Position numbers and translations under genes: made by a program
Notes under the pieces: model-generated
The model's database searches: none
Told to the model about the DNA's origin: nothing
Seen by the model: only the letters and a program-made list of their open reading frames with translations
Assembly (NCBI RefSeq): GCF_001039355.2
Contig: NW_019775393.1
Span: 230,448 to 281,688 of the forward strand
Length of the DNA stretch: 51,241 nucleotides
Reading direction: 5' to 3'
From: Lingula anatina
Lineage: Eukaryota; Brachiopoda; Lingulata; Lingulida; Lingulidae
Shown: positions 1-10,700 of the stretch, in pieces
Layout: every line of letters begins with the position of its first letter
How positions within the stretch are numbered: the stretch's first letter is position 1

Positions 1-1165
1 CCAACAATACTTTATGGTCAACCACTGACCTCCAGATGGTCATAAGGCACAGGAACATGTCCACAGTATGTGGTTTGCTCACAGCCATGGACACAGTATG
101 GAGGGTAATACCCTGCCCTGTAGATTATGTCATTCTGAGAGCAGTTCCTACAATCAGAAATTAGCAATACAAACATACTGTAAGAATTTTACCAGTAATG
201 CAGAGGCGGTGTAACATGAAAATCTGACTCCCCAGATGTATCATCCATTATGCATACTACGAAATCAAAGTCATTTACTCAAATAAAATGAGATTAATGA
301 ATGTTTTTTTTTTTGGGGGGGGAGTCAAAATTTCATAGGGGGAGTCACATTTTCATTATGAAAATCTGACTGGGGAGTCACATTTTAGGGGAGTCAGATT
401 TTCATGGTACAGCGGCATGAGGTTCAACCAATGCAATATTACAATCAGTGATGGTTCTTTCAATCAACAGCTAATAAAAGGTTTTTAACTTTTAATCTCT
501 TAGCTAGTAATTCACACAGATCTTTGATGCTGACTAATGGAACTATCAAAGGAATGTAGTGATTTGCACAACTTATGAATTTTATTATCTTTTAAATTGA
601 AAAAAATTCACAAAAAAGAAAATCTGTCCATCAGCTTATCACATTTTACTTTTAAAATATACAGCACATACAATATGCACATCTCAAAACTAATACATAT
701 TCATTCAAAGGTTCCCATAGAAACCTTATGTAACAGTGCTGACATTAAAAATCTAAATCATTTTTTTTTTTTACTCAAAGATGAAATCATGAAAAGAAAA
801 AGGGTAAAATAATTTTTCAATTAGGTAAGTTTTATCAGGCTTCAAGGCCTGGTGTTTCCTTACCTGTTCAGTCTAATTGGACCTGCAGTTTGCCTGACAA
901 CCAGTGTGTTTTCCCAGTAGGACAGGGCAGCAGGGAGCAACCTGTGCTGGAGACAGAAAACAAAAGGTGCCATTTTTTTTAAATTAAAATTATCACCGCT
1001 TTACAAAAACAAAATTAAAGACTAGAAAGGCACTCAAAGGGCAAAAACCTCTGTCAAGGCAAATAATTCTCATTATAATTATTTGATCAACTAATTAAAT
1101 AGCTAAGTTCTCATTATCAATTAATTAAACATATTATTTGTGGAAATATAAATAAAATTGGCCTT
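1..1165. other. non-coding stretch, no gene seen
   Basis: AT-rich DNA with frequent stops in all frames and no recognisable protein. It holds one small inverted-repeat element (210-411, listed separately). Short ORFs around 597-812 have low-complexity K/N/I composition and no family resemblance. Confidence 0.6.
210..411. mobile_element. small MITE with ~24-bp terminal inverted repeats
   Basis: The left end reads TGTAACATGAAAATCTGACT... and the right end is its near-perfect inverse; a 19-bp core (215-233 against 388-406) matches exactly. The element is flanked by GCGG at 206-209 and 412-415, a candidate 4-bp target-site duplication. The interior repeats the motif GGGGAGTCACATTTT several times. 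No coding capacity. The superfamily is not identifiable from the ends. Confidence 0.6.
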
Positions 1166-1169
1166 ACAA

Positions 1170-1290
1170 CTATTGTCCAGGAGTGGTGTCTTTACAGATG
1201 TGCATGAGTTTATGTCTGTAGAGTGATACCTTTACAAGTGTGAGTTTATGTCTACAAAGTAATGCCGTTTTGTAACTGCGAGTTAAAGCA
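1170..1290. repeat. minisatellite, ~36-38 bp unit, left part
   Basis: About three imperfect units containing GTGAGTTTATGTCTGTAGAG and TGATACCTTTACAAG. The same unit continues at 1628-1790, so the array is split by the repeat between them. Confidence 0.65.
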
Positions 1291-1299
1291 ATAATAACT

Positions 1300-1628
1300 C
1301 TTCGTTTTGGCCAAAAAATGAATTTTCCTGGAGTAAACAACAATTTTCCCATACTTACCAATGGTTAATGAATCCATTTTTACATTCAAAGTAAGTCCCT
1401 GGTTTTTTTCTAAAAAGTTTGGTTTTTTGTTAAAATCTCTTAAGAGATTTTAACAGAGTATAGACATCAATGGAGGTCACATGGTCTAAAGCCAGGTTCA
1501 TATATCAGAATAAAAGCTGTAACTGCTGTTTTTGTGGCAAAACAGAATATATTATATTTCTATGAGTTATTCACAAGGTTTTTATTGTGAAATATAGGTC
1601 TCATACGAAGAGTTATTATCCCTTTAAT
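1300..1628 (+). mobile_element. dispersed repeat family R1, full-length-like copy
   Basis: A roughly 300-bp non-coding repeat with a near-palindrome around CTCTTAAGAG (1437-1446). The same sequence recurs at 3838-4030, 11931-12110 and 34577-34750 in this orientation, and at 13690-13975 and 35805-35995 in reverse. This copy sits inside a minisatellite whose units flank it on both sides, indicating insertion. No ORF of note; a MITE or short non-autonomous element is the likely nature. Confidence 0.55.
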
Positions 1629-1790
1629 GTCTATGTGGTGATACCTTTAAAACTATATATGATTTTATGTTTATTGAGTGATTCCTTCACAACTGTGAAT
1701 TTACGTCTACACAGTGAAATCTTTATAAGTGTGAGTTTATGTCTGTGGAGTGATACCTTTACAAGTGTCAGTTTATCAGGTGGTAATCTG
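1628..1790. repeat. minisatellite, ~36-39 bp unit, right part
   Basis: Four imperfect units of the same sequence as 1170-1290, e.g. GTGATACCTTTACAAGTGT at the 3' end. Reading frames across it give repetitive peptides on both strands, which are repeat artefacts. Confidence 0.65.
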
Positions 1791-2128
1791 TTCACACTAC
1801 TGTGGAACACCTCTCGTATCCTCAGTCTTTGATTAATACTCCTCTTCTTCATCAAATGCAAGGGTTCCAGAGACACATCATGAAGAACCTGAGGGCCAAC
1901 CAAAAACTCATGTTACAGCTATTACTCATATTATAATAACTGAAATACTGAAAATTGCATATATTTTGTATTCATTTTTACACTTTCTCCTGAAAAACAA
2001 AGACAAACCATATGACTACTGGCACATAAATCTTTACATTTTTAAAACATTAACATTCTTATATGGTAAAATAGTACTGTAGTGACCTACCGCACTCTCA
2101 ATACGCAGTACTGCCACTGATGATTACA

Positions 2129-2129
<1 letters not shown>

Positions 2130-2171
<42 letters not shown>

Positions 2172-2176
2172 CGTGT

Positions 2177-2218
<42 letters not shown>
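2130..2218. repeat. compound microsatellite (TG)n-(CG)n-(GA)n
   Basis: Uninterrupted TG dinucleotides run to about 2162, followed by a short GC run and then GA dinucleotides to 2218. Confidence 0.95.
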
Positions 2219-2220
<2 letters not shown>

Positions 2221-2673
2221 AAGTCACGCGACATCTCACAAACAAAAATTGCAAAATTATGACTTACTTCATGTTGCGCTGGAATATAATGGTTACATAC
2301 ACGCTCTGTGACCCCGCCATGTAATACTGAAGATAATGAAAATAGCAAAATCTTCAGAAAAATCATCCCCCCGGCGGTCGATAATCAGTCATCGTTCGGT
2401 GCTCTCTAATGTTTGGAGAGCAGAAATTTAATCATATTAAAATTGCAGTTCATCAAAATGCAGCAGTTGAGACACGTATGTCAGCACCATTGTAGACGGT
2501 GTGTAGAGCGGTTTCATAAAAATTGTTTGATCCAGGTTAAAATAGCTGGTATTCCATTTAAAGGATAAAATAATTATCGGGCTAAAATAAACTATTTAAG
2601 TCTATTACCCCAGACGTTTGCGTGTCCCTTTCGGAAACTTCGGCCGGCGTGACGAAACTGAGGGTCCGTGAAA

Positions 2674-2744
2674 CCAAGGAGTTAAAACTCCTTGGTGAAA
2701 CCAAGAAGTTGTAAAGAGAAGGCCTTCTCTTTACAACTTCTTGG
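2674..2744. repeat. two tandem palindromes, one perfect over 44 bp
   Basis: 2674-2695 is CCAAGGAGTT-AA-AACTCCTTGG, with 10-bp arms. 2701-2744 is a perfect palindrome with 22-bp arms beginning CCAAGAAGTTGTAAAG and no spacer. Both share the CCAAG(G/A)AGTT start and a GTGAAAC-type lead-in, so they may be related units of one fold-back structure. Confidence 0.9.
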
Positions 2745-2929
2745 CGAAACCGAACCCACCGTCCATTTAACGACACAGGTTAGGGTCAGCCTGACGAAAG
2801 TGGGTCAAAATCTTAGGTCAAAATCTTACCTGTGCAAAGTAATGGGAACCGGACTCTGTATTACGGGGGAGTCTCTGTCACGTCACACCGGTCTACTGCA
2901 TGGGAACACAGGTCGATGAACTATTCCCA

Positions 2930-3830
2930 GTCCTGTTAAGTATATCTTCACGGTATACCTGAGTTTATGGTCTAAAGAGGATTTTGCCTCTGAAGAGATC
3001 TTTGATGTTTAAAAGCTGTACAATAGGTGGGAGGGCTAGCTTGACAAATACATGTATAATTTGTGTAAATAAAAAAAAAATAAAATATAGTTTTACAGTA
3101 AATCATTTGCATCATTAAAATAATCCTTTACATTTTCCCCATAAAAATAAGAAAATTAATATTTTACGAGCTTATTCTAATAACATTTAATTCCTACCCT
3201 TTCTTCTTTATCTTCATCTTGCTCAAAGGTTGGAAACAGGAGTGAAAATATGCAGTAAGTGATTGTCATAAAAACAAAGTCAGCAACTTGTCGATTTTCC
3301 ACCTTTCTTTTGTCTCTGTATAAAGATGTAATACAATAACTGCCATATATATTGGAATAAGGTTTCAATCAGCCTGCATTTTGCAGTTTTCCTTAAGAAG
3401 ACTTCGTATAGGTAGACTGCGTTATCTTGTCAAAACAGTACGTGATAAGTTGAGCCCTCACAAGCTGACTAGAAATTCTATCTCAGGTCGACATCTATAA
3501 TAGGCTTGCCATGCTGGCACCCATGCTATGGGGAAGGTAACAGCCATTGACATCATTTTCCAGGTGCATTTCTGAGTGCAAATATTACTTATCCAAGCCT
3601 GCTAGATGATAACGACCAATGGGGGTCACGGAACACGTGTACCTACTAGTAGTGCCACGACAGTGTTATGTATGGTGCCTGTTTAATTCTTGTTATTTGC
3701 TTCTCGTTAGTTGATATTCAATGCTAAATTACTTCTTCTCATTATATTTTCGTATTTCTCGTTTTTACCGACAAAAGTGACCCACTCCTCCACAACGAGA
3801 AAAAAAACAAAAACTGGAAACTTACGTCCC
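2930..3830. other. non-coding stretch, no gene seen
   Basis: AT-rich sequence with poly-A/T runs and no recognisable ORF, tRNA or repeat structure. A single N at 3837 marks its right edge, where the duplicated deaminase unit begins. Confidence 0.5.
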
Positions 3831-3837
3831 AAAAAGN

Positions 3838-4030
3838 TTTTTTGTTTTCTGTAATATTCTCTTCAGAGATTATTACCGAGTGTAGCCATGACGTGATGTG
3901 ATGGCAAGCACAAATTCCAGATTAATTGCATTAACCACTGTTTTTGGTGGTACAATGGAATTTATTATATTTCGATGAGCTGCTTATAATGCATTTATAG
4001 TAAAATATGGCTAAATTGCGAACAGTTGTT
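3838..4030 (+). mobile_element. R1 repeat copy at edge of deaminase unit 1
   Basis: Matches 11931-12110 and 34577-34750 almost base for base (CTGTAATATTCTCTT..., then a stretch ending near TTGCGAACAGTTGTTATCCCC). It lies just 3' of the minus-strand deaminase gene in all three A-type units, so it was duplicated with the gene. Confidence 0.6.
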
Positions 4031-4146
4031 ATCCCCTTATTCACTAGTCCAAATTACAATGTGTTCCATGGCACATTGTAATATGATGAAATCATACTGG
4101 ACTATGAGCATATTTATTAATCTTTTTAATTTTTGAAAAAAAAATG

Positions 4147-6019
4147 TCAAACGTCCGCGTCCGGCATCTCTTTTATAGGAAAAGTATGACTGACTGCCGC
4201 GTACGCTTCCTCGGCTAGTAGTTGTCTTGCCGGTAGATGTCGCTGATGTACAGGAAGATGAAGATTCTGGTATGTTGCAGTGTAATCAACGCTGAAGTGA
4301 GGCTTCACTGCCTCCAAGGTGGTACCATAGAATATTCGCTGTATTCTGAAGATAAAATAAGAACAATAGCTAAGTGAGACTTCACTGCCTCCAAGGTGGT
4401 ACCATAGAATATCCTCTGAATTCTGGTGATAAAACATGAGCAATAACTAATAACTTGGAAGGCTGCCACTCTACACAGATATTGTTAAACATGTTTTTAA
4501 GTACCAAATTCGTTTCAAAGAACTTGCTCCAAATAGAATTGTGAAACAAATCTATGAAAAAGAAATCCATTTAAAAGGGCCTAGCTGGTCAAGCTCCCTA
4601 AAAACTTTTATAGACCTCTGGGGACTGTCAACAGATCTAAGCACTGTAGACCCAAACTTACTTCAAGCACATGTTAATAAAAAAATTGAAGAACTTTTTT
4701 GGACCGATCTGCACAGTGACAACAAAAGCAAACTAAGAACTTATAAAGAAATAAAGAAATCCTACACTCCAGAAAATTACCTCACAATGAAAGTCCCTCT
4801 AAATGAAATAAAAACACTTGCAAAATTTCGAATCAGCGACCATGACTTAGAAATCGAAAGAGGTCGCTACGCAAAACCCAAAAAACCAGTAGAAAACCGA
4901 AAATGTCCACATTGCAATGATGTTGAAACAGAAGTGCATTTCCTACTAAAATGTAATGAGCATGTGAACGAAAGAGAAAAAATGATAAAAATGATACCGC
5001 CTCAATTGTCATCTGATGTAGAAAAACTTGTCTGGCTTCTCAATCCTCAAAGTGAACACTGTCTAAAAACCGTGTCTCACTTCATCCAAGAAACGTTTAA
5101 AAAAAGACTAGCCTGTCAATAATAATGAGCAAGTCTACCACAATATAGAACAATGTAATTGTCATTGTGTAATATAGGTATTTTTATCTTACTATTATCA
5201 TCATTACTATTATTAGTATTATTATTTTAATTATTATTTCTTTCCTTATAGTTTATTTACTCCCACATTTATAAGAAATACTTCCACTTGTTACTGTAGA
5301 TTATGTATATAAGGTAATTATGAAACATATAATTACATTTGTGTTTGAAAGCCTGATATCACATAATGGGATAATAAGTCTTGATATATATTACATGTAT
5401 GTATAACACAAGTAGTTTAGAGGGCCTGCAAAATGTACTGAAACATTTTAGTGCTCAATAAATTATTATTATAATATAAGTGTCAAGGACAATATGAAGA
5501 AAAGAAAACTTTTGGGGCTTTATAATTAAAGTATTAAATTATCAGTAACTGTGAGAAAACAGCTATACAAACCCGGTCATAGCAATCAAGGCAGCACACA
5601 TGGCGCACGGCTCACAACTGGTGTAGATGTCACATCCGGTCAGGTCACGTGTCTTCAACTTCCTGCACGTGTTTCTGATGGCCACTACCTCGCCGTGAGC
5701 GGAGGGGTCATGGTCCACTATGATGTGGTTCCAACCTTCTCCTGCAGAAAATATAAAGGTTATTTTGTTAAATATAAAGGTTATTATCTCCTGTCTAATA
5801 TATATAGACACTCATATTTATATATGATCTCCTGCCTTATATATAGGTCTACATTTATATAAGGTCTCCTGGTTTATATATACCCAGTAGACACTCACCT
5901 ATGATCTCACCGTCCTTCACAATCACTGCAGCAAAAGGCTCTCCGTCCCCCAACGTGGCGCCACGTGCGCTCAGCTCTATCGCACGTCGCATAAACTGAT
6001 CATCAGGGCTGTCTTCCAT
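4147..6019 (-). CDS. GuaD-like zinc deaminase, A-type copy 1 (3 exons)
   Basis: Minus-strand exons 6019-5899, 5741-5573 and 4345-4147 join to 162 codons plus TGA. All junctions are canonical (ATAG|gtgagt, ctgcag|GAGAAGG, ACCGG|gtttgt, cttcag|AATACAG) and phases agree. The protein has the cytidine/deoxycytidylate deaminase-fold signature: PSAHGE (His56, catalytic Glu58), then SCEPCAMC (Cys86, Cys89). The 30-residue His-to-Cys spacing and total length resemble bacterial guanine deaminase GuaD (about 156 aa), which hydrolyses guanine to xanthine. HGE replaces the commoner HAE. The C-terminal exon holds FYGTTLEAV, in the place where GuaD proteins have a Y-rich strand. Substrate is inferred; guanosine, cytosine or other bases are alternatives. 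The animal amidohydrolase guanine deaminase is unrelated. A LINE sits antisense in intron 2, but exons and splice sites are intact. No signal peptide, so probably cytosolic. Confidence 0.8.
4294..4445 (-). repeat. tandem duplication of deaminase exon 3 start and acceptor
   Basis: A ~77-bp segment containing the exon 3 acceptor and its first ~55 bases occurs twice in tandem (CCAAGGTGGTACCATAG at 4314 and 4391). The upstream copy keeps its own acceptor (TTATCACCAG). If used, it is in phase but reads about 38 residues to a stop. The same duplication is present in the units at 12.4 kb and 35.0 kb, so it is older than the unit duplication. Confidence 0.75.
4451..5477 (+). mobile_element. 5'-truncated non-LTR retrotransposon (LINE)
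   Basis: An open frame from 4454 to 5122 encodes the C-terminal end of a LINE ORF2: a start like LGRLPLYTDIVKHVF, a central KFRISDHDLEIERGRY, then CPHC...EVHFLLKC, the Cys/His knuckle found after the reverse transcriptase in several invertebrate LINE clades. Reverse transcriptase and endonuclease are missing. The 3' end reads GTGCTCAATAAATTATTATTAT, a short ATT-type tail. Paralogous deaminase introns at about 12515 and 35168 are empty at this site, which fixes both ends to within a few bases. It lies antisense in intron 2 of the deaminase gene. A clear target-site duplication is not visible. Confidence 0.85.
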
Positions 6020-6150
6020 GTTGTCTCTCAGGTCATAAAGAATCCATATACGGCACCAGTACAACATACAGGGGTATGAGCCTGGTAAGATTTTGACCTG
6101 CAAACATCAAAAGGTCAACGCTTTAAGTAAGCTTATCTTCGTTCCGTTTA

Positions 6151-6377
6151 TGTCGCATTCAGATTCACATGTCGCAGTAGCTGGGTTGGTCCAACTCTGC
6201 TGGGGATTCTCGTTTAAGTGCAATTAGGTTAATCAGCACACAATAGTTAATTACCCTCTAGCTACTCGAGGAGGTGTGTCAGACGATTAAGCTGATTCCA
6301 CTGATTGCACTTTAGCGTGAATTTCCCCGCAGAGTTTGACCAACCCAGTTAGAGAGATGAGTGAATCTGAATGCGAT
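6151..6377. mobile_element. fold-back MITE upstream of deaminase copy 1
   Basis: Ends are long inverted repeats: TCGCATTCAGATTCAC at the left and GTGAATCTGAATGCGA at the right, continuing inward through CTGGGTTGGTC and AAGTGCAAT on one arm and their inverses on the other. It lies 130-360 bp upstream of the deaminase ATG, and a sister copy occupies the same place at 13201-13433. Confidence 0.7.
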
Positions 6378-6599
6378 CTTACTGATATTATGTAATTTAA
6401 CCTGCGTTCAGAACATGTCAACATACTCCGTCTTCTTTAAGCTGTGCATCCACACGTGTACAGGTGAGTGAAATCTCGGGTAATACACTTTTAACCGAGG
6501 CTTTTTAAAACATTATTCATTTTTAATACTTCTCTGTCCTATAGTTTCACTGAGAATAAAATCGGGGTCCAAGTGACTCCAAACTTGGAGTCCAGCAGT

Positions 6600-6888
6600 G
6601 GTGCCTAAAATAACTCCCAATTGGAGTCAAGTTGACTCCGATGGAGAAATGCCACCCCAGACCCCACAGGAGGGTCACAATTAACTCCATTCACACATCC
6701 CTTCATCCCTTGATTTCTACAAAAGAGTCACCATGACCCCATATTAAGGAATTTTTGACTCCTTGGCACATCATGAACAAAAACAACAGCATCAGGGTCA
6801 AGGGGGAGTGACAACAAATATCGTTCATTTCAGAATGTTGTGTCCCCGGACGGTCTCGAACCCACGTCCTTCCGTCGCCAGTTGCCAC

Positions 6889-6919
<31 letters not shown>

Positions 6920-7050
6920 ATACCCATCACATATCCCCGCACTCCCCCATATTATCAAGAGCAGCTCACCCACAGGGACCATTTACCGCACACGCACGTA
7001 CACACATCACTGCTTCATCCAAAGGTATTTAAAAATATGTATATATATAT
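6600..7050. other. non-coding stretch with (TA)n
   Basis: No gene recognised. Contains a (TA) run near 6890-6913 and another short TA run near 7040. ORFs crossing the TA tract give IYIYIY peptides and are artefacts. Confidence 0.5.
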
Positions 7051-7054
7051 ACAA

Positions 7055-7545
7055 TGTGAAAATAATTAAGAATCAACCAACCCCCAGCGACAGCCCAACC
7101 CTCGGGTGCACTAAAATTGAAAAGTGCCTATGCACATCTCTGAAGATGGGTATACTAATCACCAAAGTTTCAACGTCCTACCTGCAATGGTCTGGGAGAA
7201 AATAGCAGAAATTACAATGTCATAAGTATTTAGAATCAATCACCCCCAGGGACAGCCCAATCCCATGTTGCACAAAAATTCCTAAGTGCCAATGCACATC
7301 CCTGATTATAGGTAAACTATTCACCAAAGGTTTAGCTTCATTACTTTAATGGTCTAGGGCAGATAACAGAAATTACAATGTCTTAAGAATTTAAACCAAC
7401 CACCCCCCAGGGTATAGCCCAACCCCCTGTGTCACTAAAATTCCAAAGTGCCCATACACATCCCTAAAGATGGGTCTACCAATTCCAAAAGTTTCAACTT
7501 CCTACCTGCAACAGTCTAGGAGGAGATTACTAACACACAGACGCA
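7055..7545. repeat. three tandem ~163-bp repeats
   Basis: The motif CAACC/CACCCCCAGxGACAGCCCAA recurs at about 7076, 7239 and 7401, each followed by a conserved AAAGTGCCxATxCACATC and a CACCAAAG/TTTCAAC segment. The array ends at an ACACACAGACGCACGGACGG-type sequence. Confidence 0.75.
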
Positions 7546-7559
7546 CGGACGGGCGGGAT

Positions 7560-8267
7560 AACATGATCCCTGACTTTTGTCCCAAAAGTGCGGGGATAAT
7601 TTGATACTTCTGACACAAGATGCCAGCACACGACAGGGAGTGTAACATAGATAGATTAATAACATTTGATATCTGAATTGTAGTGACCCGAGTGTTTGAT
7701 TACAAACGTGAACACACTGGAGAGAGAGCTGTAACCATTTGATTCAAGCGGTCTACCACGCAGCCTTAAAATAGTTTGTGATAACGCACACAATGAAGCG
7801 ATGATAAAGACAATATATGCAGCATTACATAGCAGTAAAGGACCTCGTTTGGGGTGCGTCATTTTCTACTTATCGGTGTTTAGTGAAGAAGATCCCCTCA
7901 AGATGACAGAGATTCCGGTCCACCATTTTCGTTTCCCCGCGCATGCGTATTTTAATTCATCTCACTCTTACAGACAATGCGCCCCGCACTACTGTTGGCG
8001 GCAGAAAACTGCAGGGCATTGACATTGTGGCAGTTCCTTCTTTTGAAGAAAATGCAATTTTGAAGAAATGAAAATGATATAAAGATTCAGTGAAGAAAAC
8101 AGCACACTTTTAACCTAACTTCTGAAACGTTTGTGTGTGTGTGTGGGGGGGGGGGGTAGTTATGTACATTGTCGTTAGATTAAAGCGCAGGAGCTCAGTT
8201 ATTGTATCCGCTCCATGTTTGTGCAGGTGTAATAGAAGAAACAATTCAAGTGGAGGGTGGGCAACCG

Positions 8268-8298
<31 letters not shown>

Positions 8299-8640
8299 TT
8301 TGCTTACATGCTTACATTGACAGAAAGCTGAATAAATTTGCCACAACTTACTGATAATTTGAAGTTGGAACCTGTTCTCTAAAAATGCAAGCATTAGAGG
8401 TAAAGTTGAACTCCCGTTACAGCTTTGGTAAAACTTCGATTTCAAATTCACTTTTGACCACAAAATAGGGTTTAGATCAACTCGAGGAACATCTCACATC
8501 ATTTGAAATTTATTTCTAAAGATGACAGTATACATAACAAAACTCTCATACCCTTAGTAGTCGAGATATTCTACAGTTTCTGACACCCTATAAATCTAAA
8601 AAAAATGCACGCAATTCAAATTCTAGAACTTCCGGTTTGG
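7560..8640. other. non-coding stretch; no deaminase exon 3 found here
   Basis: The minus strand downstream of the B-type deaminase exon 2 (8690) was searched for a sequence like FYGTTLEAV and none was seen. It contains a G12 run near 8145-8156 and an (ATTT)n tract at 8269-8300. Small ORFs show no recognisable family. Confidence 0.5.
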
Positions 8641-8689
8641 TTAAAAGCCACCTAGCGGCAGACCGGTGGCTCCCGGGCTGCTTGCATAC

Positions 8690-9590
8690 CCTGTGAAGGC
8701 AATCAAGGCTGCACACATGGTGCACGGCTCACAGCTGGTGTAGATGTCACATCCGGTCAGGTCACGTGTCTTCAACTTCCTGCACGTGTTTCTGATGGCC
8801 ACTACCTCGCCGTGAGCGGAGGGGTCATGGTCCACTATTGTACGATTCCAACCTTCACCTGAAGGAGAAAATGACAGTTAAAAAATATCGATCATACATA
8901 ATGATCTTTTATCGAAAAATTATAATAAAAATCAAATGAAAATAAATAAATGAATAAATAAGGCTCCAGACTTTTGTCTAGTCTGGATGCTTTCAAGTCT
9001 TTATGACGAGGACATGGATCGTATTCAAAACAGTGGACTAACTAAGCCGAAGGTCAAATATGGCCGACCCAATTGAATACCTCCCTATGAGAAATCTGTT
9101 CAGTGTCCATTAGCGGATTAGATGGTAATGTTTTAGTGTGCCGCCATATTTGGCCCGCAGACCAGCTAGTCCACTGTTCTGAATGCGGCCATTAAGGAAT
9201 TTGCCGCTTATCAAATGACCTAGAGGCAGTGGCATTCGACCATTTTTAAAAATCACTTCCTGGTGAACTTACATAATGTCCCAGCGTCGAGGGGAACCTC
9301 TCCACGAGGGGACCCCAGACAAATTAAGTCAATGATTGTACACATTTAAGACCTCCGTATAAGTCAACTTCAGTCTTCTAACAGAATGAATAAAGCTTAG
9401 AAATGCAGTATTCCCTACTACCTTCCAGCTATGAGTTGTTAGTTACGGTAAGTCATGACCAGCACCTACCTTTAATCTGGCCGTCCTGAACAATGACCGC
9501 AGCAAAGGGTATTCCGTCACCGCAGACCGCGGCGTGAAGACTTAACTCTATAGCACGCCGCATAAACTGCTCGTCACCAACGTCACCCAT
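8690..9590 (-). pseudogene. GuaD-like deaminase, B-type copy 2, exons 1-2 only
   Basis: Minus-strand exon 1 is 9590-9470 and exon 2 is 8858-8690, the same lengths (121 and 169 bp) and phases as the A-type gene. Exon 1 is clearly diverged (MGDVGDEQFMRRAIELS... ending DGQIKG), whereas exon 2 is almost identical to the A-type and keeps the zinc motif HGE and PCTMC. Donor and acceptor sites are good (AAAG|gtaggt, ccttcag|GTGAAGG, ACAGG|gtatgc). No third exon is visible before the next gene. It is therefore either a truncated pseudogene, a gene with an unrecognised last exon, or a donor for splicing into the copy 1 exon 3. Intron 1 is 611 bp and contains a MITE. Confidence 0.65.
9016..9190. mobile_element. 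MITE in intron 1 of deaminase copy 2
   Basis: Inverted ends of about 50 bp: GGATCGTATTCAAAACAGTG at the left and CACTGTTCTGAATGCGGCC at the right, with inner arms GGTCAAATATGGCCG and CCGCCATATTTGGCC. The same element is in copy 3 at 11019-11192, so insertion preceded that duplication. Confidence 0.75.
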
Positions 9591-9634
9591 TATGTCTGAG
9601 AACACAAGTCAAATAAAGAGAAATGTGATAAAGN

Positions 9635-10013
9635 GAGCGTTTTGGGCTTTACGTTTTCTGTTTTTGATCGGTACATGTACCGAAAAGATGGACAGGCGGC
9701 ACTTACATGTCTGACAAGTTTCGCTGTGTAGTCGTGACGTCTATCTCATGCTGACTGAAGCCTGCTGTGATTGGTCGTAAGCGTGGGAAAATCGAGGTCA
9801 TGACCTTGAGCCGGAAGTACTTCTGGCTGTGCTCCGAAATCATGATAAATAGTTTTCGTTTTTTAATTCTTTATTCTAGTTGTCTTAACAGGACTTTTGT
9901 GACCCAGACTTATTCAAATAATAATAAACAATCTCCCAAAACACAAATCTGATCAAAGTTTTACATAGAACCTGCTTCTATGCATTAATCTAACCCACTG
10001 AGTTGTCCTTTAA
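9635..10013 (+). repeat. ~380-bp repeat R2, copy a
   Basis: Begins GAGCGTTTTGGGCTTTACG directly after a single N (9634) and ends near CTGAGTTGTCCTTTAA. Two further copies lie head to tail at 33827-34205 and 34207-34576. It contains the palindrome CGGTACATGTACCG. A 61-codon frame is shared by copies, but composition and lack of family resemblance argue against coding. Confidence 0.75.
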
Positions 10014-10343
10014 ATGAATATTGATTTTTTATATGTTACGTTTAGCGTTTAGGACGCTTTTGCAGCATCGCGTGCCTTTAACACATCATCGACGCCACAT
10101 ACCCCAGGAGTTTTTCTGCCTGTATATGTATTTTGTATGGATTTATATACTGTATGTTTAACCCAAATTTGATTCAACTGTCTTTTCAATCAATCTTTTT
10201 TTCAAATATTATTATTCATGCTTACAGTTTTAAAAATTCACTTAACACCTCAACAGAAATCAAATTGTGATGTATGATTTCTATTACACATATGTATTTG
10301 CTGAATAAACTATTATCAATATGTGAACGATAAGCAGGCGTGC

Positions 10344-10415
10344 GGGGATGTAGCTCAGTGGTAGAGCGCACGCTTTGCATGTGTGAGGCCCCGGGTTCAA
10401 TCCCCGGCATCTCCA
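10344..10415 (+). tRNA. tRNA-Ala (anticodon TGC), copy 1
   Basis: A 72-nt cloverleaf: acceptor GGGGATG/CATCTCC, D arm GCTC...GAGC, anticodon arm CACGC-TTTGCAT-GTGTG with anticodon TGC, T arm CCGGG-TTCAATC-CCCGG, discriminator A. The internal A box (TAGCTCAGTGG) and B box (GGTTCAATCCC) match Pol III promoters. No intron. No T-run terminator lies immediately after the gene; the first TTTTT is about 10 nt downstream. This is the best preserved of three copies. Confidence 0.95.
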
Positions 10416-10700
10416 AAGTACGTTTTTGACAATTTATGCAATATGATTTGACTAAATTGCGTTGTCTACTTTACTCACAAGCTGTGAAGTTATTTCTGAT
10501 GAATATTTTTTTTAGATTTCTGATGGTGCCTTTGTTACGGCGATTTGCATAATGATAATTAAATGTAAACTGGGAAACACAACGCGTGTTTGAATTTGAT
10601 TACCAAATTGAATTTGACACAATTGTGATAACTACAATACTCATGCCCAATGAAATGAGGAAGTTATTTCATTTGTTCTTTTTTGTTCACCCATGCGTAC

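Noticed and set aside
4382-4570. Minus-strand 62-codon frame over the LINE/deaminase junction
   Set aside because: Crosses the insertion boundary and reads the exon 3 duplicate out of frame.
7055-7545. CRISPR-like array in the three spaced repeats
   Set aside because: Units are ~163-bp diverged tandem repeats in a eukaryotic genome, without short identical repeats and unique spacers.
9767-9952. 61-codon frame shared with 33960-34145
   Set aside because: Lies in the R2 repeat; low-complexity hydrophobic composition and no family resemblance.
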